The notes: generated from the sequence alone by a model not told the origin. A stretch of 64,000 bases of DNA from Trichobilharzia regenti (GCA_944472135.2 OX235262.1:82062903-82126902); one strand, 5' to 3'; counted from the stretch's first letter, positions 46,887 through 56,800 are shown. Translations and numbers: made by a program.

Positions 46887-49800
46887 CTTCGTGTTATGTG
46901 TGAGATATAGAGCTGAAAGCTTGTACTCCGAATTTTCAATAACTGTAATGTTTTTATGCGAGGATGGGATTGCTAGGCTCACACCCAACATTACCTCTTT
47001 AAGTATTGGTTTCTAGGGATTTAGTTGATTGGTTACAGGATTTCATCGTGAGCTGGCATTGGTTAGAGTCACTGGAAAACCTGGGAGTACTGGACAGTTG
47101 TTTCGTCCTAGTTTAAGACTCTTCATCAGTACGAACCCACCGGGTTTGAACCCAGGACCTTCCGGTTACAAGACGAGCTCGTATACCATTAAGCCACTGG
47201 GACCCGATCCAATGGCCTACGAATTCTAACTTCTGCCAATTCACGACATAGCGCGACCGCTAGCCAATGTCTTCGGCGAGTATTTGTCCTCACACCCCAC
47301 TGTCCACGACTTCCCACTGGAACCCCAGCTAACTACTTATCCGAGTAGGACCAGTCACCAGTGAGCATGCTCACTGTAACCAATTCCCCCTTTACTCGGC
47401 TTACTACTGGTTAAGCGAAGTTTAGGAGTGCGTCTGTTGGGAATTGAACCCAAACAAGGAGCGTATTCGACGAACAGCATTCCACCACGGAAAATGACAG
47501 TAACTCCCAGAAGTTGGGATTGTCAACTAAAATCTGAATATTTTGTATTAAATTTATTAGTTTACGGAAGTGACGCCATGTACAAGCTATTTTTCCAATG
47601 TTTTTTTGTTTCTTTTTTGAAACAAGCATAGATAAACTGTACTCACCAATTTGTAATTTTTTGTCTTATGGAATTCGGTTTCTTAGATTCCTGAGTATGC
47701 TTCTCAACAAGTTTATATGGATATAATATATCGATTGGTAATTCAACTAAGACTGGTCCTGTAAAACAAAAAACAACAACATGAAAACAGTATTTGTAAT
47801 TGAATAAAACAAAAAATAAATGAAGATTATGCATCCATCTTTCGGTATGACAAGGTAAAGGTAAATAAATTTTGTGAATAATGATTTTACTCACATGAGA
47901 TAAACTCTATAAGTGAGGTAGGAATAAAAACCGTTACTTTAATTCCCATTATCCTTTTTACGATTATTTATGAAGTGACAGTGTCAGCCGACACTGTGAC
48001 TGATCACAATGGAAAATATTTTTTTTTCTCCAAAACTCTGAAAATTTATTATTATTCTGAGTGACAGTAAACTACAACAGAGTTACAAATTTACAGAATA
48101 TACCCTAACGGTGCGCATAATCCGGAATAATAATAATTAATTGCTACTACTAATATTTCTTGTGTTCCGAATAGAACTGGCTTTACACAACTGCCTACAA
48201 GCTTTCATTTCTTTTTCACGTGAACTTCTTAGTGTCACTCTATCGGACGCTCAGAATGTCGCCGCCTACCACTAGGGTTCCATTCAAGGGGAATCATGTC
48301 TAATTCATAGATAAATCAATATCCTACAGTCAGATTGTTCCAAATTAAATAACTTTCTGTTGGATATTAGTCAGTGGTCCTCTTCAAACGGTCTTAAGCT
48401 AAATCCGTCTAAATGTTAGGTAGTCAATTTCACTTTCAGACGTAAACGTGACCTACAACAACTAGTTAGCTCTCATGGCCCCACTATCATTGACGGCATA
48501 GAGGTTGAAAATACATCTAATGTCAAGTACCTTGGCCTGAGTTTTTCCATCGATCTTTCCTGGTTCTCCCACATCTTGCTAGTTACTAGAAAGATGTTTT
48601 GCTTAACGTTCTACGTTAGGAAATTTAGGCAATCTGGCATAAAGCAGTCTTTGCTTTCTGACTTTGTCAATTCTTGTATTCCACCCATCCCCCTTTACTG
48701 CTCCCCACTAATCTTTCCTGGACTACTTAAGAAAGACTTTCCTTTGCTGAGAAGGGCACTAAAAGCTGTTAGTAGGGCAAGTGGGATATCGTTAAACCAA
48801 CTGGTTAACACTATTGTGGATAGACATATAATGTCATGTAAGAAACTAGCGAACACAATATTGTCAGACCCCGAGCATCCTCTCTATACACAGCTCTCTC
48901 CTTGCATTTTATCTGGTAGAACTGGAAGCAGCTATAGGAGGCTATATGCTAGGACTACCAAGTACAAAAACGCCACAATACCATATCTGGCACAGCTGTT
49001 ATGTGATGAGAAATCCGTTAGGTATGACACGATCAATTTACTGCGGCACTCTAACAAATAGCCCCATTAGTTTTTGTTTTCCTTTCCTCGCTACTATTAC
49101 ACTGTTGTTCTCATCTTCTATTACACACCAATTTTATATTTCATATCCTGTGGTGCATTGTTTAAAATGTAAACGCAACGCTGTTGCTTTTATTTCTTTT
49201 TTTACTTATCTTTTTTGGGGTGTGTTGCTTTATGATTTTAAAATATTATAAAATTTATGAGGTAATTAGATGGAATATATTGTAATGCACGCTGAAAATT
49301 CCATACCTCTACCACAAATACTGTTTGGAACAAAGCTGTTATTATTATTATCAGTGAGTTACTTATCCCTTAATATTTTCATAAACATGTTTATTTCAGT
49401 AGTATTTTACACTGTGTTCTTGATACAGTAGCCTCAAGATACACCTACTAATAATACTAACTGCCAATTTTAATTCTCGTGGAATTTTAGTAAAACTTAT
49501 TGGTAGTTTTAAAGTGTTAGTCTTATCCAGCAGTTAGTGTTGAAAAAATAACCCAGATATAATTCAAAACAATGAATTATGTTCAAAACATGCTCATTAA
49601 ATCATCCTGTAGCAACACTGAATGCTTGGTCATATAGGAGTGCAATATGAAATTGCATTTGATCACAGTGCCAAAGTTTTTCTCATACATTAACTTTATG
49701 ACAAGTACAGTGACGTGTATCTGTAACTGCTTCTCTAATAGCATGCCTCAGCTTAATATAAGATTGCTTGACTGAACCCCCCCCCTAAAGTTGTATTAAA

Positions 49801-50379
49801 TTATAACACTTTTGTAATCAATATTTTGAACATAGTGACAATTTCTTTATTAAAGTCAATATAAATGACTAAAAAGAAAACTCAATAGTTTACCAGGAGT
49901 ATCTGATTGAGCAACACAAAATGCCTCACAAAGAACAGGAATAATGTCTCTGACAGCTTTAACACGTTTGCACAGTTTACAAAGTGGACGAAACAGAGTT
50001 AGCTGATCAATGTCTTGAAGAGATCCACGACCTCGCAAAAGACCGGAGGCGGCCCCAGCTAACAAAACCACGGGAGATTCAGCCATCTGTGCATTTTTCA
50101 CTGCTGTCACAGTGTTTGTAAGACCAGGTCCTAAAAAGCATATAAATGAAAGAGTAAGAAAACATCTGATTAAATGAGCGGGATTCCAAAAATTATGTAT
50201 ATATATATATATATATTTATCGGTGGCACAACGGTAGAATGCTCGCCAACCATGCAGGCGATTCAGGGCTCGACCCCCAGCCGCTGCACTCCGTTACCCC
50301 ACTAAGCCAGTAATAAGATTAGTAAGGAAAGAGTGGGCATGAAGCTAGCAACCCCATCCCGTAAAAATTAACAACACAG

Positions 50380-50419
<40 letters not shown>

Positions 50420-53400
50420 ATAGGTGTGTATATTATCGGACTAGGCACTCAACTTTCAAGATATGTCTTTAATCTTAAACTCGCTTTAACGTGATTTCAT
50501 TATCTGCATAACATTACAAGTCCAGGATTATTGAGTGTTTATAACCTAGTAAATAAACTTTTGCTCAGTCAGTAAGCTATGTGTTTCAAAACTCACAGAA
50601 CCCAGGTCAAATTCCCATAGTTTGACGCCAGCGATTGATGACACTACGTCAACAACCAAAATGAATTTACCTGAAAAATATAGCTATTCACCAACATTAT
50701 TACAACCGTCTACATGCCAACACTTAGACACAAATTTCCAAGATATCTGACATAACCCAAGGCATGATAAAATATTACCAGTACAGTCTTTACAGAGTGA
50801 AAACTGTCAAGTTGTGCATATAGTGACAAAAGCAATAATGTTTGTACTATAGAAGTGTTATTAAGAACTCGCAACTCGTAGCTTCATTTCAAAGCTGTAC
50901 GGTTATTTACGGTTTTGTATACAATGTTAATTGTCAACAAAGGTCAAAAGTTATTGTCAGTTTGTAACAAAATAAGCCAAAGTGTATGGGAAATAATGTG
51001 AGAAAAATAGTGAATAATACGACGTTAAGTGATTAATATTCTTTAGTAAAAACGGATAAGAAGTAAGTGAACAAACGATTAAAAATTGACTGATTGGTTT
51101 CAGCGTAGAACTTTGCAAAGATGTGCAGTAGTTCAAGTTGCCAGACTATACTTAGCACACAGCATGAGAAGAGAGTAAAAAGAGATTCAAAACAGAGATA
51201 ATAAACAGAGATATGAGGCAAAAAGAATAGTAATATCGAAGAACAATAGTTTTACTGGGTATTATTAGTCATACGGAGTGGATGCATCTGCACCATCACC
51301 AAGAACGATTTTGAGTCATATCACCAATTGTCTTCGGCCTTCATTAGTTTTTACCGTCCCGAGGACTCCAACCATGAAGCCAGTCTACACCTCCCAACGT
51401 GGCTTAAACTAACTGTTGACTGATGAAGCCACGTGTTCGTTTGACCACCAATGCCTCTTTTCCAACCTGAACGCACCTGTCAGCTAGCACTGCCTATTGA
51501 GGAAGGCGATGACTAGGCATGTATGCGTAACATATGTCCTAACCGTCTCAATCGATGTAACTTCACAGCCTTGTCTATTGATTTCCCCTCCTTACCAAGC
51601 ACTCAACGCTTAATCTCAGTATTGCTCACCCTATTATACCACTTCACACGGGAGATAGAACGCAGATATCTTTGATCAAAAACAGTTAGCCTTCTCATGT
51701 CTTCCATTTAAAATGGCCAGGTTTCACAGCCATAAAGGAGGACGGAGCGAACTCCTGAGCAGCACACACGCCTCTTGGACGATAGTCGAATATCACGTCT
51801 GACAGAGACAGCATAAATTGGCATATGAGAAACGAACCTTCTGTATCAATGCTGGGATTTCGTCAGAGATCTACCCTTTGGGGCTGATGGTACTTCCCAA
51901 CTAAGTGAGGCGGTCAACGTACTCTACCATTTCACTCCCTATTTCTAAGCTGCGAGTCAATATAGTCCATTCCTGTAGCATCATCTCACAATTGGTGGAA
52001 AGAATCGCATGCCAAACATTCTCAGATTGCAGCTCAAGATGTTCAGAAGACTCCGCATTTTGTCAGTGTCTTCACCTAGGAGCAGGAATATATCATGTGC
52101 ATATTCTAAGTCAACGACATTATTCCCTGATGGCAACAAGCCAGTCCCTGAGTTGCTGAAGTGAGTCAGGGTTAAGTCCATTAGTACATTTATGATGGAA
52201 TTAAATAGAAATGGGGACAGTCGTCAGGGCATCCCTGATGGACACCACTAGTCACTACTTTAGATGACAACTCTCCGTAAGCTCTTACCTGAGTTATGAA
52301 ATAAAAAACGAAGAACTAAGATACTACACTATCATACATTATCAAAATAAAACTGACACTAAAGCCACGATAGTTAAAGAGACTGGCAATAATCTCTAAT
52401 CCTTGTTGTTAATTAAAACTGTATATAGGCCCATAAGTAACTGTACATCTTTGACGTTACGAAAAGAGATAACTTTGCTGATTTATGTGTTCTTAATTAC
52501 ATTGCGTGAAAATTTTCTGCAAGTGTTCATTAGACAATAAAGCCTACTCTGAGATGCTAAGTGTTCGGAAGATGCAATAAGGAACTTATGCAGGAAGCTA
52601 ACCAATACATATTTTTAAAAAAGTAGGTCAGGTGGGTGTATAACATGACTTTAAAATCTGCAATACTTTACGCTGTCGTATTTTTGAACGGTACAAAAAG
52701 CAAAAACAGAAAAACGAGATGGAATAAATAGCCACAAATACTAATGCTTAAGATTTCAGAAAAAATCGAGTTAAATTACAAAAATCGGTGCTTTGTTTCA
52801 AATGTGTAAATAAGTTTGTATTTAGTTCGCATAGACCAATCCTTCACCGCATCACAGAACATTTTACATTACAACTTGACAACAGCAACCAATAAAAACC
52901 ATACTACACACTTTGAAACAGTAAGGAGTTCCTCTCAAATGACAAGTAAGCTAGTTATGCTACTTCTCTATTCTGGATAGAAAGACTTAGAAAAGCAAGG
53001 CCATGAAAAATGCACATCCCCATTAACTTAGAGTGATATCTAGCCACACGACAAAGTATATTAGGTGTGCGTGTTGTTCCATGCTGACATACGAATAAAG
53101 AATGTTACTTACGATTATTATTATTGCTTCTATGAAGATTGCAACTGCTACTGTTTACGACTGCCTTACCTTGGTTGAAAATTATAAGTGGGACGATTTA
53201 GACCTGTCCCAATATAATATTGTTACACAAAGCTATTCCTACTAACAAATGATGCACACTTAGGTCTCACAAACACCTTATATATATATATATATATATA
53301 TAACTTCTAAGATAAATTTATATAGAAAATATCGTGATAGTTGGAACATTCGTTCCATGTTTTCACGAGTTCACTCAGTAATCCTTCAGTGGAAAACACC

Positions 53401-53792
53401 TGCTTACCTGCAGTAACAACAGCTACACCAACTGAACCCGATAGCCTTGAGACGGCATCAGCGGCAAAAACGGCTGAAGCTTCATGCCTTACATCTATCA
53501 CTCGTATATTTTGCTTTTCAGCTGCTGTCAGTATTGGTGATATATGACCGCCAATAAGCGTGAAAATAAACGGCACATTGTGAGCCTAAGGAATTATTAC
53601 TTCAAAAAAAGGTTTACCTTCAATACATCTGCAACTAGTTCTCCTCCATAGTGTTCAGAGTTCTTATCAACCTGAATAGTAAGAACCCAAGAAGACCTTG
53701 TTGCTTACCTCGAAGCGAAAATATCTACGCAAGCCTTTAAAGAAGAAGAACAACCCAAGAGCTAAAAGCGATCCAGTTGTTACAAATAACAT
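28403..53792 (-). CDS. ILVBL: ILVBL/HACL2-like thiamine-diphosphate enzyme, 11 coding exons, 660 aa
   Basis: The whole coding span. Exons (high to low): 53709-53792, 53618-53671, 53408-53585, 49894-50130, 47647-47758, 45011-45251, 42487-42610, 35424-35518, 33944-34113, 30008-30257, 28403-28840. All introns have GT-AG ends and the 1983 nt translate without a break. An N-terminal anchor (residues 1-20) is followed by the ThDP pyrimidine domain with RHE (catalytic Glu about 81), a central domain, and the PP domain with GDG (523-525) and ND (550-551). Length compares with about 632 in human ILVBL (from memory), an ER-associated 2-hydroxyacyl-CoA lyase of fatty-acid alpha-oxidation. A stretch with five consecutive Asn in exon 11 is extra. 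An acceptor-like TTTTTTCAG lies just upstream of the ATG (exon edge 53805), so a 5' untranslated exon or trans-splicing is possible. The nearest AATAAA downstream is at 27981-27986. Confidence 0.92.
29529..29850 (+). repeat. Solo LTR related to element A, inside intron 10
   Basis: TGCTGAGAGCTGTCTGCTAGC...CTTCTGTCGTTACA with TATA on both sides. It lies antisense to the host gene. A (TA)n tract adjoins its left end, so the TSD is less certain than at 24868. Confidence 0.8.
30008..30257 (-). CDS. ILVBL: ILVBL-like exon 10
   Basis: Residues 432-515. Holds [20 protein letters not shown], then [20 protein letters not shown], the beginning of the ThDP pyrophosphate-binding domain. Donor GAT|gtaagt. 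Confidence 0.92.
30561..31210 (-). mobile_element. RTE-like family 1 fragment (left arm of an inverted repeat)
   Basis: 3' part of a family 1 element in intron 9. From 30561 to about 31135 it is the reverse complement of 32003-32587 with few differences. Confidence 0.8.
31880..32587 (+). mobile_element. RTE-like family 1 fragment (right arm of an inverted repeat)
   Basis: Opposite in orientation to 30561-31210. It begins further inside the RT ORF (a CACGTGATATCCAACTATCG stretch corresponding to the [10 protein letters not shown] region at 21050). Confidence 0.8.
32881..33735 (+). mobile_element. RTE-like family 2 non-LTR element, 5'-truncated, with 16-bp TSD
   Basis: TGACATAATGCATGTG flanks the insert at 32865-32880 and 33736-33751. 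It encodes the C-terminal region of an RTE-type protein ([26 protein letters not shown]) with frame damage, and ends in an ATAATAATA-type tail, as RTE elements do. It lies in intron 9. Confidence 0.85.
33944..34113 (-). CDS. ILVBL: ILVBL-like exon 9
   Basis: Residues 376-431 plus two bases: [20 protein letters not shown], then [10 protein letters not shown]. It stands between two RTE copies in opposite orientation (32881-33735 and 34598-35318). Confidence 0.88.
34598..35318 (-). mobile_element. RTE-like family 2 element, inverted relative to 32881-33735
   Basis: Near-identical to the plus-strand copy over about 700 bp, including the same frame-damaging region ([16 protein letters not shown]). 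It lies in intron 8. The only long frame is 34851-35228. Confidence 0.85.
35424..35518 (-). CDS. ILVBL: ILVBL-like exon 8
   Basis: Residues 344-375: [20 protein letters not shown] then [11 protein letters not shown]. It follows the longest intron (6968 bp), which carries most of the PLE and RTE insertions. Confidence 0.9.
35880..36540 (+). mobile_element. Penelope-like element 3' end (copy 1)
   Basis: Ends a GIY-YIG-type C-terminus ([20 protein letters not shown] then [11 protein letters not shown]), followed by about 320 bp of 3' sequence closing with the 50-nt hammerhead candidate. The related copy is 43010-44404. Confidence 0.65.
36491..36540 (+). ncRNA. Hammerhead ribozyme candidate of PLE copy 1
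   Basis: GCAG-CTGATGA-G...C-GAAG then a TGGTACCA-centred stem, ATT and CTGC. Same 50-nt length as 44355-44404. The core here has GAAG instead of GAAA, so it may be inactive. Confidence 0.5.
36862..37085 (+). mobile_element. Possible PLE C-terminal scrap
   Basis: A short frame ends [20 protein letters not shown] then PLLLP, resembling the ends of the other PLE C-termini. Weak similarity. Confidence 0.3.
37100..38845 (+). mobile_element. Penelope-like element with RT and GIY-YIG endonuclease, decayed
   Basis: RT pieces: [19 protein letters not shown] and [11 protein letters not shown] (37258-37638), then the catalytic [10 protein letters not shown] box (YVDD at 37779-37790) in a shifted frame. 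The endonuclease is [20 protein letters not shown] (38387-38683), the GIY-YIG domain joined to RT in PLEs. Stops and frame changes make it non-functional. It resembles schistosome PLEs such as Cercyon (from memory). It lies in intron 7. Confidence 0.85.
38387..38683 (+). pseudogene. GIY-YIG endonuclease domain of the PLE
   Basis: 98 codons with Cys-pair [20 protein letters not shown] and a conserved C-terminal helix ([20 protein letters not shown]). GIY-YIG nucleases nick the target for PLE priming. It is separated from the RT by frame damage. Confidence 0.8.
38905..39780 (-). mobile_element. RTE-like family 1 fragment
   Basis: 3' region with the CTGTCTGTCTG motif and a coding scrap ([20 protein letters not shown], 39457-39645). 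Truncated at both ends of the ORF. Confidence 0.75.
39995..40150 (-). mobile_element. PLE 3'-end fragment, inverted
   Basis: About 70 bp at 40064-40135 is the reverse complement of the PLE 3' end at 38770-38842 (GCGCTGAAGATGTCA...GAGCTCAGAGAAC). Confidence 0.6.
40330..40412 (-). mobile_element. RTE-like family 2 3'-end scrap
   Basis: Short match to the 3' tail of family 2 (ATCCTTTAATCCCTAGAGG and a TTATTATTAT tail). Confidence 0.6.
41780..42030 (+). mobile_element. RTE-like family 1 3' UTR fragment
   Basis: Reverse orientation of the 3' region seen at 20300 and 38905 (GTGTGGCGACTTGAACTTCC then ACAGACAGACAG). Confidence 0.65.
42487..42610 (-). CDS. ILVBL: ILVBL-like exon 7
   Basis: Residues 303-343 plus one base: [20 protein letters not shown] and [10 protein letters not shown] of the central domain. 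Acceptor ctttcag, donor GCAG|gtatac. Confidence 0.9.
43288..43336. repeat. (TA)n microsatellite
   Basis: About 24 TA dinucleotides. Shorter TA tracts occur at 42948-42968, 44460-44475, 50198-50216, 50382-50415 and 53278-53302, and a longer one at 46825-46881. Confidence 0.9.
43403..44300 (+). mobile_element. RTE-like family 2 element inserted in a PLE, 11-bp TSD
   Basis: AAGTACGTTAA is repeated at 43392-43402 and 44301-44311. The C-terminal RTE frame is damaged (KIRIFN-like region near 43800, RMQEK...CSFRNP end) and the tail is an AATAATAA repeat. Confidence 0.85.
44355..44404 (+). ncRNA. Hammerhead ribozyme candidate of PLE copy 2
   Basis: 50 nt: GCAG pairs with terminal CTGC (stem I). The core CTGATGA, a minimal stem II (G, 7-nt loop AAGGCAA, C) and GAAA follow. 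Stem III UAAA/UUUA plus UGG/CCA around TA ends in ATT, a NUH cleavage triplet. PLEs are known to carry hammerhead motifs. Confidence 0.65.
44640..44830 (-). mobile_element. tRNA-derived SINE (second family)
   Basis: The head at 44754-44828 has matching acceptor arms (GCGTCGG / CCGACGC), A-box TGGCACAGCGG and B-box GGTTTGATCCC, followed by a shared tail (GGTTGGGCATGAGGCTAGCA). The relatives are 50218-50378, 57838-57905 and a disrupted copy around 46960-47500. It is a SINE, not a tRNA gene, because the tail is shared. Confidence 0.75.
45011..45251 (-). CDS. ILVBL: ILVBL-like exon 6
   Basis: Residues 222-302. Starts [14 protein letters not shown] and continues into the central domain ([20 protein letters not shown]). 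Ends phase 0 before gtaagt. Confidence 0.9.
45252..45844. other. Intron 5 sequence without recognised feature
   Basis: AT-rich and unassigned. Confidence 0.4.
45845..46200 (-). mobile_element. Hammerhead-bearing SINE (minus copy)
   Basis: tRNA-like head (TTCAAACCCCGGTGGGTTCG-like B-box region) and a CCGATGAAGAGTC...GGACGAAAC core. An upstream 180-bp part is shared with 47217-47395, so the unit is about 360 bp. Confidence 0.7.
46205..46400 (+). mobile_element. Hammerhead-bearing SINE (plus copy)
   Basis: Head GTGGGTTAGTGGTCTATGAG with B-box GGTTCGAACCT, then CCGATGAGTCCCAAACTAGG and AAGAAAC. It lacks the extra AGA seen after GATGA in the other copies, so it is nearest to the SMα core, but has two core changes. 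It is inverted relative to 45845-46200. Confidence 0.7.
46825..46881. repeat. (TA)n microsatellite
   Basis: About 28 TA units in intron 5. Confidence 0.9.
46960..47500 (-). mobile_element. Second-family SINE broken by a hammerhead SINE
   Basis: Tail at 46960-47020 (GCGAGGATGGGATTGCTAGG) and tRNA-like head at 47397-47490 (GTGCGTCTGTTGGGAATTGA) belong to one SINE. The hammerhead SINE 47030-47395 sits between them. Confidence 0.55.
47030..47395 (-). mobile_element. Hammerhead-bearing SINE (minus copy), nested
   Basis: CTGATGAAGAGTCTTAAACT and GGACGAAACAAC, tRNA-like head with GGTTCAAACCC, and the same 5' 180-bp part as 46020-46200. Confidence 0.7.
47647..47758 (-). CDS. ILVBL: ILVBL-like exon 5
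   Basis: Residues 185-221 plus two bases. Contains [20 protein letters not shown], the end of the pyrimidine domain. Acceptor ttttacag, donor TG|gtgagt. Confidence 0.9.
48305..49345 (+). mobile_element. CR1-like non-LTR element, 3' end
   Basis: The C-terminal RT thumb and tail is in frame only from 48576 (161 codons). Upstream, [14 protein letters not shown] and [15 protein letters not shown] can be read in shifted or stop-broken frames. It ends near ATTATTATTATCAG. It resembles SR1/SR3/Perere type elements of schistosomes. It lies in intron 4. Confidence 0.75.
48576..49061 (+). pseudogene. RT C-terminal region of the CR1-like element
   Basis: 161 open codons ([20 protein letters not shown] ... 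[20 protein letters not shown] ... INLLRHSNK), ending in TAG. It begins downstream of the RT catalytic motifs, which are missing in this 5'-truncated copy. Confidence 0.7.
49894..50130 (-). CDS. ILVBL: ILVBL-like exon 4
   Basis: Residues 106-184 plus one base. Continues [20 protein letters not shown], then [20 protein letters not shown], the strongly conserved part of the pyrimidine domain in acetolactate-synthase-like proteins. Preceded by a 3277-bp intron. Confidence 0.92.
50218..50378 (+). mobile_element. tRNA-derived SINE (second family), plus copy
   Basis: Head CGGTGGCACAACGGTAGAAT with degenerate B-box (GGGCTCGACCC), then a tail GTGGGCATGAAGCTAGCAAC. Intron 3, antisense to the host gene. 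Confidence 0.7.
50416..51089. other. Intron 3 sequence without recognised feature
   Basis: AT-rich. Nothing recognised. Confidence 0.4.
51090..52290 (-). mobile_element. RTE-like family 1 fragment in intron 3
   Basis: Contains the RT end: a scrap reading [20 protein letters not shown] then [17 protein letters not shown], where YADD has become YAHD, and 3' sequence to about 51090. Multiple indels make it non-coding. Confidence 0.75.
52291..53277. other. Intron 3 sequence without recognised feature
   Basis: AT-rich. No gene or known repeat seen. Confidence 0.4.
53408..53585 (-). CDS. ILVBL: ILVBL-like exon 3 (catalytic Glu)
   Basis: Residues 47-105 plus one base. Contains [19 protein letters not shown] and [14 protein letters not shown]; the Glu of RHE (about residue 81) is the conserved residue that activates ThDP in this superfamily. 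Acceptor ccttag, donor GCAG|gtaagc (phase 1). Confidence 0.92.
53618..53671 (-). CDS. ILVBL: ILVBL-like exon 2
   Basis: Residues 29-46 ([18 protein letters not shown]), matching the start of the pyrimidine-binding domain. It is separated from exon 1 by a 37-bp intron and from exon 3 by a 32-bp intron, both GT-AG. Confidence 0.88.
53709..53792 (-). CDS. ILVBL: ILVBL-like exon 1 (start codon, membrane anchor)
   Basis: Residues 1-28. ATG at 53790-53792 opens [18 protein letters not shown], a hydrophobic signal anchor followed by basic KGLRRYFR, fitting a membrane-tethered enzyme. An alternative upstream ATG at 53801-53803 is in another frame and stops quickly. Donor is GAG|gtaagc. An acceptor-like ttttttcag ends at 53806. 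Confidence 0.85.
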
Positions 53793-53805
53793 CCTACGAT
53801 CATAT

Positions 53806-56800
53806 CTGAAAAAATGCGAGTAAGATTAATAGAAGTAATCGTGAACACTACTTAATAGAAAGTTAAGGGGTGCATATCACTTCTATATTATAAAGCAATT
53901 GAATGAGCTTAAAATACACAATATTTCCAAGCTTTAAACAAATCCACCGGATTAAAAAATGTATTGACCATATGATAAATAGTAGTGGCTAACAACAAGG
54001 TGAATTCTTCCCATACTTTGACGTTTACTGAGTAGGACACTAGAGAATAGATATTACTGAAGAAGTAATATTAAGAACTGTATTATCAATCTCTTGCTAA
54101 CATATTTCAAACCGAGAGGCTTAACAAAGACTTGCACTATGATTTTGACAACATTAAACTAGAGCTTGTTTGAGATCAGTGATAGACGTGTTGAACAACT
54201 GGAAGCAAAGTAGTAAACAGAGGAATAATGGAGATATAAACTAAAAAAGTATATGATATATACCACTCATAGAAATCTCTTGACAGGTGGAAAGAATAGT
54301 AAGCTGGTAAACAGTTTTACATAAAGCCGAATTAAAACGTGGACAATGAGTGCTACATGACAATGATGGTAAATGCCTTTAGTCGGTCACATTTAATGAC
54401 TGTCTCTACTATTGAGTTTTCGCTTCAGTACTTAGAGCATAAAAATGTTCAAAAAGAGATATTTCTTTCTGATTGACTAGTTGTGAACGGATATATATCG
54501 AGATATGACAATTTTTAAATGACTCATTTGCTACTTGGCTAAGTTGATTGCATTAAGAATGATAAAACCCGATTACCCAGAACAAATTCTTCCGTACTAT
54601 GCAGGTTGCCAGTCGAGTACAGGACCAACTGGTGTTATACCAATTAGTGTTTGCAAATACGCTATTCTTGTACTTCGCCGAAAGACTTACTAGTTTCAGT
54701 AAGGTAAGACAAAATGCTGCATAGCCAATATAGACTTCATATTAAGTATTTAGAAGATGTAAGAGAACAAAGTTGTACATTGACACTTACTGCTTTTTAA
54801 CTTGTGTGTAACGACAGAGGAAGACAGAAGACAGGCAAAATTGACTCACGGAGAGGCTGAGCACTTCAAGGTCACTTATGCACATTGTGATTGGTAGATT
54901 TTCCTTTGCATAAATGCTGCGGCTAATACAAGGTGCACGTTACTGAGGCGGGCTCTGAAATGACATTTGGATTATCAGGTGGAGATCATTTTTTTCAGCT
55001 TCCGGATACAAAATAATATACGTATAACTTACACAGTTGTGGTATGCACTGAATGCACCCGTGACTCTAAACTATAGAAACGTAAAACGAAACTACCCAA
55101 TGAACGGACTGATGACCTTGACGAATTTACATACGGAAATCGGTTTATCCTGACTATGAGGACTCCTGTAAGAAATTATGAGGTTTTCGGTGACTCTAAA
55201 GAATAGCGGCCCAAACCGAAACGACCTTTTAACGCAAAAATGACCTTGACAGGGACAACTTCGGCAGAAGCAAAAGAAGAATAAAAAGTTTAAAAAAATA
55301 ATGAAAAAAACCCTTGGTAACTTTGAAACAAAAGGGTTTCTCCTTTTTTTAAATGTGGCAAATAAACCTTCTACCCCAAAGCCTTCCCCTTTTTTTTGCC
55401 AGTTTTATCTTTTTTCTTAATTGTAATCAGAAAAAACCTCAATTTTTATGAATTTAAAAAAAAACCTTTTTTTTTGAGGTTTTCTTGGAACATACACAAG
55501 TATATTACCCTATGTAACTATTTTTAGCATCCGTTACTTGTACATAGACGCTTATTTTAAATTACGCACTTCTACTTATCATGCATATGATTGGTCACTA
55601 AGGTTGGTTTCGTTTTGGGCTGCTACAGTTTACACCCACCAATTTTATTGAGAAAACGAATACTACTGAACAACTTAATCAAAGAAATATGTGGTTTGAA
55701 GATTTAGTTACTTTCAGTTGGTTGTAACGGATGGAAAAGAGAGACACTTGTGTAATATTCGCTTTTTACAGAAGAAAGTGTGATAGATGTTTTAGATGTT
55801 CTGTTTTTCAGATCTGCCATGAAATATATAGACGACTATATAGAATTTCATCAACTCTTACTGTTCTCTCCCTTTTTTACACAATCAGTGTGCCTAAGAT
55901 AAGGAATTGTTCACCAATGGTAAAATCAATTCACCTGCTGTGTGTACATCCCCATATATTTTCCAGTGGAGCGGAAGGTATTCAAAGGAACACAATCTCA
56001 GTCTTTGCCTGAAAAGACCATATCCAGTTTCTCCGAACGGACCTGGGGATGATGAAAACGGAAAAGATTAGTCCAACACCACTACCAACTGAAGCAATCT
56101 GATCCCGATCTAGTGGATAGAGTGGTTAGTAAACTTTATGATGACTATAGTTTAATCCGGATGGGTATAATATTCGTATGCATGATTGTTAAGAAAATAG
56201 CCGTTGAACATATGTTCGTATTGTAAGAACGAAATGTAACCTAGCAAACGTAGGTTCCTTACGTACACGAATTTTTTGGCAGTCTAGCCACTTCAAGTAC
56301 CCTATTCAACGTATGCCCCACTTAACACAAATAGTCCATTATTCTTATGTTCCGTTTAACACCACCATCTTAAACGAAATCATTAAGTAATAAAGAGATA
56401 ACTACATTACTCTTCTTGCGTTATTATTTCTTATCAGTAGGCTCTTACATGACCACATCAACACTTAGACTTATGTATTGGTTGACCACACCACCAAGCT
56501 TCGTCGATTGTTTTGTTGTCATACGACACTGCAGCTTACTACATAGGCTTTTTTATGCATATAGCCTGTTTACAGCTTACAAGCGGAAACAGTTACTGAA
56601 AAGCGATAATGTTGCCCCATCATGTCCAAATTCAATCACGTGTAATTATGACATATATAAATAAGACATTTATATAAGTATAAAACTTGGGTACTGTAGT
56701 AGAGTATAACTCTATTATGGATAAGATTTTATTTTGATAAATCACACAGTGTTGTACGGTTGTATTAACTGATGACGTTTCGAGCGCAAACTATTGCTCA

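Noticed and set aside
53801..53803. Upstream ATG as the start of the ILVBL-like protein
   Set aside because: It reads into a stop after seven codons and is out of frame with the anchor.
55731..56012. Plus-strand 93-codon ORF as a gene
   Set aside because: No motif and no splice context; composition is consistent with chance.
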